Positions 1-5,504 of a stretch of DNA of 5,504 nt are shown in pieces. Source of the stretch: Cyanobacteriota bacterium (lineage in GTDB: Bacteria; Cyanobacteriota; Cyanobacteriia; SKYG9); NCBI GenBank assembly GCA_025054735.1, contig JANWZG010000063.1, forward strand, positions 6,750-12,253. The letters are read 5' to 3'. The first letter of the stretch is position 1. The number at the start of each line of letters is the position of its first letter. A program made the position numbers and the translations under genes. The notes beneath the pieces are model-generated. The model searched no databases. It was not told where the DNA came from and was given only the letters and a program-made list of their open reading frames with translations.

Positions 1-1407
1 AATACTGCTATAGGCCTACGCGATCAAGCACTGGCTACCTTAGTAGAGCACATAGGCCTGCCGACACCACCCACCCCCGACTGTCAGCCGATCGTGGTGG
101 TGAACTCCCTGAATTGGCAGCGATCAGAGGTTGTACAGATTGACAGTTTAGATGTTCCCGATGGTCAGGTCATGGGTATAGATGGACAGGTGATCCCCTC
201 TCAACGACTCAGTAATGGCCACCTAGCCTTCGTTGCCGAGAACATTCCACCCGTAGGGTATCGGCTATTTTGGTGGCGACCCCAAGATAATGCTACAACT
301 GGTAACACCGTCGCAACCCCTGACCCTCATCTGTATGTCCTTGATAATGACTACTTACGGATTCATGTGGATCCAGTAACTGGAGATCTTGCTAGTGTCT
401 TTGATAAAACCCAGCAACGGCAGGTGCTTAGTGGTGCTGGTAACCAACTGCAAGCCTTTGTAGATCAGCACAAATATTGGGATGCCTGGAACATAGACCC
501 TGACTATGAACAGCATCCTCTGCCTCCTAGTGAGTTGCAGTCCATCAGCTGGATCGATTGTGGCTCTGTCTGTCAACGGTTACGGGTGGTGCGAACGATT
601 GCTAACTCTACCCTGCAACAGGACTATGTGTTGGAGGCTAGTTCCCCTTGGCTGCGCATCGAGACGATCGCCGACTGGCAAGATTACCACTTGATCCTCA
701 AAGCAGCCTTTCCGCTGGCTATCCAAGCCGACTATGCCACCTACGAGATTCCCTGCGGTGCTATCCAGCGTCCTACTCAGTCCACAGATCCAAGACAAGC
801 GGCCAAGTGGGAGGTTCCTGCCTTGCGCTGGGCAGATCTAGCCGGTGTCAGTATCCTTAACAACTGCAAATATGCCTACGACAGTAAGCCCAACCAGCTA
901 CGGTTAACTCTGCTGCGCGGCTCCTGCTGGCCTGATCCCAGTGCGGATATTGGTCGTCACGAGTTTGCCTATGCCCTCTATCCCCATGCGGGTGACTGGC
1001 GAGCAGCCCAGACCGTGCAGCACGGCTATGCATTTAACCAGCCCTTACAAGTAGTGGTTGTTCCGACACTACAGCAAGGTATGACTCAGAAACCACTACC
1101 ACCTGAAGCTTGTCTACTAGACTTACAAGCTAATAATCTGGTGCTGACGGCCCTTAAACCCTGTGAAGAAAATGCAACGCAGTGGATCTTGCGCTGCTAT
1201 GAAGCTCACGGTCAAGGGGCTAATATGCATCTCACTAGTGACTTGGGCCTAGAGGTCGTTGATCGTGTTGATCTATTGGAGCGATCGCTGTCCCAGTCCC
1301 CGCAGAGTGCTATAGACTCCTGCTCTGTGTCCATCGCACCCTGGCAAATTGCGACTCTGGTCATCAAGGTTGCCACTCATCAAGGTTGTACTACGGCATC
1401 AAAATAA
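1..1407 (+). CDS. GH38 alpha-mannosidase, C-terminal part (5' end outside window)
   Basis: The frame is open from base 1 and ends at TAA 1405-1407, giving 468 residues. The GTG at 94 is only an internal Val in a VVV run, so this is the 3' part of a longer gene. GH38 enzymes hydrolyse terminal alpha-mannosyl residues of glycans or oligosaccharides. The metal-binding catalytic domain is upstream and not visible; what is seen is the C-terminal beta-sandwich region. Family-like stretches, numbered from the window start, are VVVNSLNWQR (near 32-41), LDNDYLRIHVDPVTGDLASV (114-133), YEIPCGAIQRPT (248-259), KWEVPALRWADL (269-280), LRLTLLRG (300-307) and PDPSADIGRHEFAYALYPH (311-329). The usual fold seems to end near APWQIATLVIKV; the last ten residues lie on a short duplication and look non-conserved. 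No signal peptide can be judged. The 3' end overlaps the convergent hpnH by 9 bp. The family is well supported; substrate and location are unknown. Confidence 0.92.
   Translation, partial: NTAIGLRDQALATLVEHIGLPTPPTPDCQPIVVVNSLNWQRSEVVQIDSLDVPDGQVMGIDGQVIPSQRLSNGHLAFVAENIPPVGYRLFWWRPQDNATTGNTVATPDPHLYVLDNDYLRIHVDPVTGDLASVFDKTQQRQVLSGAGNQLQAFVDQHKYWDAWNIDPDYEQHPLPPSELQSISWIDCGSVCQRLRVVRTIANSTLQQDYVLEASSPWLRIETIADWQDYHLILKAAFPLAIQADYATYEIPCGAIQRPTQSTDPRQAAKWEVPALRWADLAGVSILNNCKYAYDSKPNQLRLTLLRGSCWPDPSADIGRHEFAYALYPHAGDWRAAQTVQHGYAFNQPLQVVVVPTLQQGMTQKPLPPEACLLDLQANNLVLTALKPCEENATQWILRCYEAHGQGANMHLTSDLGLEVVDRVDLLERSLSQSPQSAIDSCSVSIAPWQIATLVIKVATHQGCTTASK
1281..1288. repeat. HIP1 octamer GCGATCGC
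   Basis: A perfect copy of the highly iterated palindrome found across many cyanobacterial genomes, here inside the mannosidase gene. It is useful as a taxonomic pointer. No function is claimed for this copy. Confidence 0.85.
1361..1388. repeat. 12-bp direct repeat with 16-bp period at the mannosidase 3' end
   Basis: TCATCAAGGTTG occurs at 1361-1372 and again at 1377-1388, separated by CCAC. The period of 16 is not a multiple of three, so the two copies are read in different frames: the first as V-I-K-V, the second as H-Q-G-C. It looks like a small tandem duplication that reset the reading frame at the gene's end. Chance is possible, but a perfect 12-mer so close together is unlikely to be random. 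Confidence 0.75.
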
Positions 1408-2409
1408 GCTGCTCATAGCACGTCCTAAGTTCTGGGGTTGCAGCGCATCGACCGCAGCCGTTGGTTCATAACCACAGTGCACCATACAGTCAGCACATTG
1501 AGGGTTACCGCTAGCTCGTCCATAGTTTTCCCATGCGGTCTTATCCAGCAGCTCTTGGAAGGTGGCATAGTGTCCTTCGTTCAGTAAGTAGCAAGGCTTT
1601 TGCCAGCCCAACACGCTGTAGCTAGGGCTACCCCAAGGTGTGCACTCATAGTCTTTTTCACCCATGAGAAAATCTAGAAATAGGGGATTATGGTTAAAGT
1701 TCCAGGCTTTTTCTCCAGCCTTGAAGGGGGATAGAATTTCCCGAAACAGAGCACGGGTTTGTTCGCGTTTGAGGAAATGATCCTGGTCAGGTGCCCACTT
1801 GTAGCTGTAGCCAGGAGAGATCATCATGCCATCTACCCCCAAGTCAGTCAGGAAATCAAAGAAGGTTTGCATTTCTCTGGGATCTGCACCGTCAAAGATG
1901 GTCGTGTTTGTGGTTACACGGAATCCCCTAGCCTTAGCAGCCCGAATAGCACTAACAGCGATGTCAAAAACACCCTTACGATCGACACAGTGATCATGCC
2001 AATCTCGCAATCCGTCTAGATGCACACTAAAGGTGAGATAGGGTGAAGGCTGAAACTTATCTAAGCTTTTTTCTAGCAGTAGCCCATTAGTACAGAGGTA
2101 AACAAACTTGCGCCGAGCTACTAGCCCATCAACGATTTCGTCAATTTGGGGATGGAGCAGTGGCTCACCACCAGGAATGGAAACTACTGGTGCACCGCAC
2201 TCCTCAACTGCTGCAAAGCATTCCTCTGGAGTAAGGTTTCTTTTTAGGATCTCAACCGGATGCTGAATCTTGCCACAGCCAGAGCAGGCTAGATTGCAAC
2301 GAAACAGAGGCTCCAGCATGAGCACTAGTGGAAAGCGCTTTCGCCCCTTGAGCCGCTGGGTCAAAATGTAGGTGCCAACAGCGATCGCCTGCTGTAGTTG
2401 AATAGCCAT
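1399..2409 (-). CDS. hpnH: Adenosyl-hopene transferase HpnH (radical SAM)
   Basis: This 336-residue protein matches HpnH, which joins the 5'-deoxyadenosyl radical of SAM to the hopene (diploptene) side chain to give adenosylhopane, the first committed step to C35 bacteriohopanepolyols. The cluster motif CX3CX2C is C38, C42 and C45 in CNLACSGC, followed by the SAM-contacting GGEP at 80-83. A Cys in the YLCTNG strand falls at residue 106, the number reported for the Zymomonas enzyme's radical-quenching cysteine. The C-terminal HpnH domain (DUF3463 type) holds C305, C308 and C312 in CADCMVHCGYEP. I chose ATG 2409 (MAIQLQQ) because it fits the family N-terminus and is preceded by GAGGAGA; the GTG at 2430 overlaps that ribosome site and lacks one of its own. 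Stop is TGA 1399-1401. It lies 132 bp after prfA in the same direction; co-transcription is uncertain. No other hopanoid gene is in the window. Confidence 0.94.
   Translation of the reverse strand: MAIQLQQAIAVGTYILTQRLKGRKRFPLVLMLEPLFRCNLACSGCGKIQHPVEILKRNLTPEECFAAVEECGAPVVSIPGGEPLLHPQIDEIVDGLVARRKFVYLCTNGLLLEKSLDKFQPSPYLTFSVHLDGLRDWHDHCVDRKGVFDIAVSAIRAAKARGFRVTTNTTIFDGADPREMQTFFDFLTDLGVDGMMISPGYSYKWAPDQDHFLKREQTRALFREILSPFKAGEKAWNFNHNPLFLDFLMGEKDYECTPWGSPSYSVLGWQKPCYLLNEGHYATFQELLDKTAWENYGRASGNPQCADCMVHCGYEPTAAVDALQPQNLGRAMSSLF
2381..2388. repeat. HIP1 octamer GCGATCGC
   Basis: A second perfect HIP1 copy, inside the 5' part of hpnH, where it encodes the A-I-A of QQAIAVG. Near matches carrying CGATCG occur at other places, for example around 666, 2855 and 5285. 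Confidence 0.85.
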
Positions 2410-2541
2410 AACAATATTCGCTCTCCTCACACACAGTTAATCAACGGTCTTCTCTGATTAAACCGTATGTTTCAGCAAAATAGCTGGTATGCAGATGGCC
2501 GATTCGTCAATAGTTGACTGATTTAGAGAATTAGGGAGGAA
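2410..2541 (-). other. prfA-hpnH intergenic region with small inverted repeats
   Basis: These 132 bases separate the stop of prfA from the start of hpnH. They contain three short inverted repeats: GTCAA/TTGAC at 2506-2518 with a 3-nt loop, CAGC/GCTG at 2473-2486 with a 6-nt loop, and ACGGT/ACCGT at 2444-2466 with a 13-nt loop. None is followed by a T-run on the minus strand, so none is a convincing intrinsic terminator. I found no -35/-10 pair with good spacing. A boundary between the translation cluster and hpnH is plausible on functional grounds only. Confidence 0.4.
2422..2428 (-). promoter_or_regulatory. Ribosome binding site deciding the hpnH start
   Basis: GAGGAGA on the minus strand lies 12 nt before ATG 2409. 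The spacing is a little long, but it is the only good Shine-Dalgarno nearby. It overlaps the start of the reading that would begin at GTG 2430, which argues against that longer form. Confidence 0.6.
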
Positions 2542-3651
2542 TTATGCACCATTGCGAGCAGACACCTCAGCCGCCATTTCTGCTAGCCGTTCCTGCTGAT
2601 CCTGGGCAATGCAAGATTGAATAATGGTCTCTAGGTCACCACTTAAGACTTCCTCCAGAGAGAAATTTTGACCTAGCCGATGGTCTGTTACACGGTTATC
2701 TTTGTAATTATAGGTACGGATTTTTTCCGACCGCGCACCCGTGCCTACCTGAGAGCGCCGCATGGAAGTCACGGCTTCCTGTTGTTCTCGCAGCTTAATT
2801 TCGTAGAGCTTGGCACGCAAAATCTGCATAGCCCGTTCTCGGTTTTGCAACTGCGATCGTTCCTCTGTACAAAACACGCGAATGCCCGTGGGCTTATGGA
2901 TCAAATCGACGGCTGTTTCCACCTTGTTGACATTTTGTCCACCAGCTCCACCTGATCGAGCCGTAGTCAACTCAATGTCCTTAGGGTCAATTTGAATCTC
3001 TACCTCATCTACCTCTGGCATTACTGCTACAGTTGCCGTTGAAGTGTGGACTCGCCCTGAGGCTTCTGTAGCTGGCACCCGTTGAACTCGATGTACTCCC
3101 GCTTCAAACTTCAACTTGCTATACACCTGATCGCCCTGAATCTCCAGAATAGCTTCCTTAAAGCCACCCATTTCCCCTGGAGACTCGCTCAGCAACTTTA
3201 CTCGCCAGTGTTGGCTCTCGGCATAGCGTGAATACATGCGAACTAGATCTCCGGCCCAAATACTTGCCTCATCCCCGCCTGTCCCTGCCCGAATTTCCAG
3301 CATAATATTCTTGTCATCATTGGGATCACGGGGCAGGAGTAAGATTTTTAACTGCTGCTCTAGATGCTCGGCTTTAGCCTCTAGATCCTTGACCTCTTGA
3401 GCTGCTATCTGCTGAAACTCTGGATCGCTTGCTGACTCTTTCAAAACTTGCTGGGCACCCTTGAGTTCATCTTGAACCGACTTCCACAGGTCATAGGTGT
3501 TAACAACATCTTCTAGGGACGATCGTAACTTCGCCACCCGCTGAAACTCACTCGGATCAGAAGCAGTATCAGGATCTGCCAACCGCCGAGTTAGGTCGTT
3601 AAAGGTATGCTCAACAGATTGTAGTTTCTCTAGTAAATAAGCCTCAGCCAT
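2542..3651 (-). CDS. prfA: Peptide chain release factor 1 (RF1)
   Basis: This 369-residue protein is a class I release factor. It recognises UAA and UAG in the ribosomal A site and triggers hydrolysis of peptidyl-tRNA. The stop-codon-reading PxT motif is PAT at 193-195 in RVPATEASGR, the RF1 signature; RF2 would carry SPF. The catalytic GGQ is at 237-239 in SGGAGGQNVNK. An acidic, coiled-coil-prone N-terminal domain covers roughly 1-105, and the RAGTGGDEAS segment is at 121-130. Length is normal for the family. Start ATG 3649-3651 has GAGG 7 nt upstream. The gene follows rpmE by 40 bp and is the last of the translation genes here. Its own stop is TAA. Nothing is missing or unusual, and no frameshift site, as in prfB, is present. 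Confidence 0.98.
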   Translation of the reverse strand: MAEAYLLEKLQSVEHTFNDLTRRLADPDTASDPSEFQRVAKLRSSLEDVVNTYDLWKSVQDELKGAQQVLKESASDPEFQQIAAQEVKDLEAKAEHLEQQLKILLLPRDPNDDKNIMLEIRAGTGGDEASIWAGDLVRMYSRYAESQHWRVKLLSESPGEMGGFKEAILEIQGDQVYSKLKFEAGVHRVQRVPATEASGRVHTSTATVAVMPEVDEVEIQIDPKDIELTTARSGGAGGQNVNKVETAVDLIHKPTGIRVFCTEERSQLQNRERAMQILRAKLYEIKLREQQEAVTSMRRSQVGTGARSEKIRTYNYKDNRVTDHRLGQNFSLEEVLSGDLETIIQSCIAQDQQERLAEMAAEVSARNGA

Positions 3652-3691
3652 AACAACGCCTCAACAGCGTCAACGATAGTAGTCTAAAGCA

Positions 3692-3955
3692 CTAACGACG
3701 TTTCCTCTTGCCACCAGATTTCTTATCATCTGCTGGGCTAGCATCTCCCTCCATCATGCCGTATTTCCGCAGGAAGCGTTCCACACGACCTTCAGTATCA
3801 ATAATCTTTTGGGTGCCTGTGTAAAATGGATGATTACCTGACCAAACATCAACATCTAATCTGGGTCGCGTAGAACCTACCTTCATCACCAGTTCACCAT
3901 TACAATAAACCTCCGCCTCTGGGTACCATTGAGGGTGAATGTCAGGTTTTGGCAT
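3692..3955 (-). CDS. rpmE: 50S ribosomal protein L31
   Basis: This 87-residue protein matches bL31 of the large subunit, which lies at the central protuberance and bridges to the small subunit. The core is clear: MPKPDIHPQWYPEAEVYCNG at the N-terminus and VWSGNHPFYTGTQK near 37-50, then GRVERFLRKYG at 56-66. It is the zinc-free type: only one Cys (C18) remains and the CxxC of zinc-binding L31 is replaced by VWSGNH. After residue 66 there is an acidic patch and a very basic end, KKSGGKRKRR. The start is ATG 3955, which has AAGGAG 6 nt upstream and gives the usual N-terminus; an in-frame upstream codon at 3985 would add ten residues unlike the family. Stop is TAG. It sits 118 bp after rpsI and 40 bp before prfA. 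Confidence 0.97.
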   Translation of the reverse strand: MPKPDIHPQWYPEAEVYCNGELVMKVGSTRPRLDVDVWSGNHPFYTGTQKIIDTEGRVERFLRKYGMMEGDASPADDKKSGGKRKRR

Positions 3956-3961
3956 AATTAG

Positions 3962-3967
3962 CTCCTT
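3962..3967 (-). promoter_or_regulatory. Ribosome binding site deciding the rpmE start
   Basis: AAGGAG on the minus strand lies 6 nt before ATG 3955, ideal spacing. It sits inside the reading that would start at 3985, and so selects the shorter 87-residue L31. Confidence 0.8.
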
Positions 3968-4073
3968 GTAGTCGTTTGTTGCCAATAGTCAATCATCGTA
4001 TGGAATAGGCAGTGTAGCCAACCCGCTTGATAAATAGTGCAGTGAGAACAGGACTGGCGTAAATGCCTGTGGA

Positions 4074-4487
4074 TCAACGCTTAGAGTATTGAGGTGCTTT
4101 CCGGGCTTTCCGCAAGCCATATTTGCGCCGTTCCTTAGCCCGGGGATCACGAGTTAAATAGCCTTCCACCTTCAAGGGCTTCCGATTCTCTGGATCCAAC
4201 TCACACAACGCTCTTGCTACACCCAACCGGATAGAATCTGCCTGTCCCGTTAGACCACCCCCATGGGCGTTGACCAGCACGTCGTACTCGTTCTCTAGCC
4301 CTAGAGTTTCCAACGGAGCCTTGGCGGCAGACAGATAGGACGGGTTAAACTGCAAGTACTCATTCCCCGGCCTGCCGTTAATCACGAGTTGTCCAGTACC
4401 AGGAACCAGCCTAACTCTGGCCACTGAAGACTTACGACGACCTGTTCCCCAATATACAACCCGGTTTGACTGATCTGTTGCCTGCAT
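4074..4487 (-). CDS. rpsI: 30S ribosomal protein S9
   Basis: This 137-residue protein is uS9 of the small-subunit head; its C-terminal tail reaches towards the P-site tRNA. Visible signatures are GTGRRKSSVARV at 14-25, NAHGGGLTGQADSIRLGVAR at 73-92, and the basic tail ending KYGLRKARKAPQYSKR, whose last residues KAPQYSKR are the near-universal S9 end with the terminal Arg intact. Length is normal. Start ATG 4485-4487 has only a weak Shine-Dalgarno (AAGG very close to the start). Stop is TGA. It follows rplM by 90 bp, the standard L13-S9 pairing, and the gap carries a possible promoter. Confidence 0.98.
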   Translation of the reverse strand: MQATDQSNRVVYWGTGRRKSSVARVRLVPGTGQLVINGRPGNEYLQFNPSYLSAAKAPLETLGLENEYDVLVNAHGGGLTGQADSIRLGVARALCELDPENRKPLKVEGYLTRDPRAKERRKYGLRKARKAPQYSKR

Positions 4488-4536
4488 CCGCCTTGCTCTT
4501 CAATAAACTCAACACTACTTGTAGGTGCGATCTGCT

Positions 4537-4566
4537 ATTGTAACAGCTTGCTCATAGAACTGCTAA
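4537..4566 (-). promoter_or_regulatory. Possible sigma-70-type promoter upstream of rpsI
   Basis: In the rplM-rpsI gap the minus strand has TTAGCA (4561-4566) as a 4-of-6 match to -35, an 18-nt spacer, and TACAAT (4537-4542) as a 5-of-6 match to -10. The -10 lies about 50 nt before the rpsI ATG. An imperfect palindrome (10 of 14 positions) covers the -10 box. The -35 is weak, so this may be chance. If real, it would add to read-through from upstream for rpsI, rpmE and prfA. Confidence 0.3.
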
Positions 4567-4577
4567 ACAATCTCTTG

Positions 4578-5021
4578 CTAAGGAATGGTCTGAATTTTCA
4601 GCTCTACAGGTTGTTGCGCTTGATGGGGATGATTAGGCCCCGCATAAACCTTTAGCTTTGTGAATAACTGGCGACCCAGGGTGTTTTTGGGTAACATGCG
4701 CTGGACAGCCAGTTCAATAATCCGTTCTGGCAGACGAGCTTGTAACTTGGTAAAGTTCTCTACTTTCATGCCACCTGGTCTACCAGAATGCCGACGATAG
4801 ACTTTTTGGCTACGCTTTCTGCCCGTTACGGTTACTTTTTCAGCATTAACTACAATCACAAAGTCGCCAACATCAAGATGGGGAGTGTACGTTGGCTTCC
4901 GCTTGCCTCTTAAAATCATGGCAATCTCTGTAGCAAGACGACCAAGACGTTGATCAGCAGCGTCAATGACGTACCAATTGCGCTCTAGAGAATCCTGCGA
5001 TGGCAGGTAGGTTTTATTCAT
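4578..5021 (-). CDS. rplM: 50S ribosomal protein L13
   Basis: This 147-residue protein is uL13, an early assembly protein of the large subunit that binds 23S rRNA. Family features in order are NWYVIDAADQRLGRLATEIA (15-34), LRGKRKPTYTPHLDVGDFVI (37-56), VVNAEKVTVTGRK (57-69), YRRHSGRPGG (75-84) and VQRMLPKNTLGRQLFTKLKV (106-125), followed by YAGPNHPHQAQQP. Length is typical. Start ATG 5019-5021 is backed by a strong ribosome site. Stop is TAG. It lies 46 bp after truA and 90 bp before rpsI, as in the cyanobacterial cluster. Confidence 0.98.
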   Translation of the reverse strand: MNKTYLPSQDSLERNWYVIDAADQRLGRLATEIAMILRGKRKPTYTPHLDVGDFVIVVNAEKVTVTGRKRSQKVYRRHSGRPGGMKVENFTKLQARLPERIIELAVQRMLPKNTLGRQLFTKLKVYAGPNHPHQAQQPVELKIQTIP

Positions 5022-5027
5022 GGGTAA

Positions 5028-5036
5028 CTCCCCCTT
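5028..5036 (-). promoter_or_regulatory. Ribosome binding site of rplM
   Basis: AAGGGGGAG on the minus strand lies 6 nt before ATG 5021. It is the most purine-rich and best placed Shine-Dalgarno in the window with that of rpmE, consistent with a highly translated ribosomal protein. Confidence 0.7.
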
Positions 5037-5067
5037 GCTTTACATTAAATATTGAGTGATGGTGCAG

Positions 5068-5504
5068 TTATGGTGTCAATAGGTTATAACGATGTGAATA
5101 CTGTTGACGATCGTCACTTGTCTGATGATTCAATAAAAACTTGGGTTGGGTGTCAAACCATGTCTCAGTCTTAAATGGACAGTTTGGGTAACCAACCCTG
5201 AGCAAGCAAAGGCCCTTAGCTGGTGCGGAGTATTTCACTTGATCTCGACGTTCCATCTTCCAGATCTGAGTAAAGTCGAGAGGCGATCGTAGACCCTCAC
5301 CGACCTGAACCAACAATCCCACCAAAAGACGCATCATACCATATAAAAAGCCGCTTGCTTGCACTTCGATGTAAATAAATTCGCCCTGGCGATTACACTC
5401 GGCTGCCTGTACTTCAACCCAAGCGTGGGAACGTTTGGAGCCACTCCGTTGGAATGCGGCGAGGTGATGTCGTCCTAGCAAAGGGTTGAGTGCAGCTTGC
5501 ATGA
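5068..5504 (-). CDS. truA: tRNA pseudouridine synthase A, C-terminal half (5' end outside window)
   Basis: The frame is open to the right edge (two bases of a further codon at 5503-5504), so the Met at 5502 is probably internal and the gene starts beyond the window. At least 144 residues are seen, about half of a usual TruA. The enzyme makes pseudouridine at positions 38-40 of the tRNA anticodon stem-loop. Seen here are LLGRHHLAAFQRSGSKR (near 8-24 counted from that Met), the conserved GFLYGMMRLLVGLLVQVG (51-68), corresponding to the hydrophobic strand-helix of the active-site domain, and YSAPAKGLCLLRVGYP (91-106). The catalytic Asp is upstream, outside the window. A tail of about 30 residues follows to TAA 5068-5070; its last 20 are polar and poorly recognisable. 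It is the first of the co-oriented block here, 46 bp before rplM. Confidence 0.95.
   Translation of the reverse strand, partial: MQAALNPLLGRHHLAAFQRSGSKRSHAWVEVQAAECNRQGEFIYIEVQASGFLYGMMRLLVGLLVQVGEGLRSPLDFTQIWKMERRDQVKYSAPAKGLCLLRVGYPNCPFKTETWFDTQPKFLLNHQTSDDRQQYSHRYNLLTP

Noticed and set aside
94..96. GTG as the start of the mannosidase gene
   Set aside because: The frame is open without a stop from base 1 and the upstream codons read as plausible GH38 sequence; the GTG is one of three Val codons in a conserved strand.
580..860. Open frames on both strands inside the mannosidase gene
   Set aside because: They are out-of-frame shadows of a well-conserved GH38 region with low-plausibility protein sequence.
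1759..2019. Plus-strand open frame inside hpnH
   Set aside because: It is antisense to strongly conserved radical SAM codons, resembles no family I know, and has no convincing ribosome site.
2410..2430. Longer HpnH starting at GTG 2430
   Set aside because: It adds seven residues unlike the family, contains the ribosome site of the ATG at 2409, and has no ribosome site of its own.
2444..2518. Rho-independent terminator after prfA
   Set aside because: Stems are only 4-5 bp and AT-rich or long-looped, and none is followed by a T-run on the minus strand.
3956..3985. Longer L31 starting at 3985
   Set aside because: The ten added residues do not resemble L31 N-termini, and an ideal AAGGAG precedes the ATG at 3955.
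4024..4073. Terminator hairpin after rpsI (ACAGG/CCTGT)
   Set aside because: The stem is 5 bp with a 13-nt loop and is followed by TTCTC rather than a T-tract; gene order also favours read-through into rpmE and prfA.

Overview
The window reads as a piece of a cyanobacterial chromosome. The strongest reason is the minus-strand order truA - rplM - rpsI - rpmE - prfA, the promoter-distal end of the large ribosomal-protein cluster as it is organised in cyanobacteria. Two perfect copies of the octamer GCGATCGC (HIP1), which is over-represented in many cyanobacterial genomes, and the cyanobacterial flavour of the proteins (zinc-free L31, TruA and RF1 wording) agree with this. Genus and species cannot be fixed from the sequence alone.

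Layout, left to right. Positions 1-1407 (+) hold the C-terminal 468 residues of a GH38 alpha-mannosidase whose catalytic half lies upstream of the window. It meets, tail to tail, hpnH (1399-2409, -), a radical SAM adenosyl-hopene transferase for bacteriohopanepolyol synthesis; the two coding regions overlap by 9 bp. A 132-bp gap with only weak inverted repeats separates hpnH from prfA (2542-3651, -), peptide chain release factor 1. Then follow rpmE (3692-3955, -; L31), rpsI (4074-4487, -; S9), rplM (4578-5021, -; L13) and the C-terminal half of truA (5068 to the window edge, -; tRNA pseudouridine synthase).

The five genes on the right form a translation block: tRNA modification, three ribosomal proteins and a termination factor, closely spaced and co-oriented, most likely co-transcribed from right to left, with possible extra promoter input before rpsI. 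hpnH shares the orientation but belongs to membrane-lipid metabolism, so the functional cluster boundary lies between prfA and hpnH. The mannosidase is an unrelated carbohydrate-degrading enzyme on the opposite strand.

The region is largely ordinary core genome. I see no mobile element, CRISPR array, tRNA, rRNA or defence system, and no sign of an undescribed system. The points worth a second look are small: the 9-bp convergent overlap, a 16-bp-period duplication that sets the C-terminus of the mannosidase, and the catalytic-cysteine pattern of HpnH. No gap between genes exceeds 300 bases.
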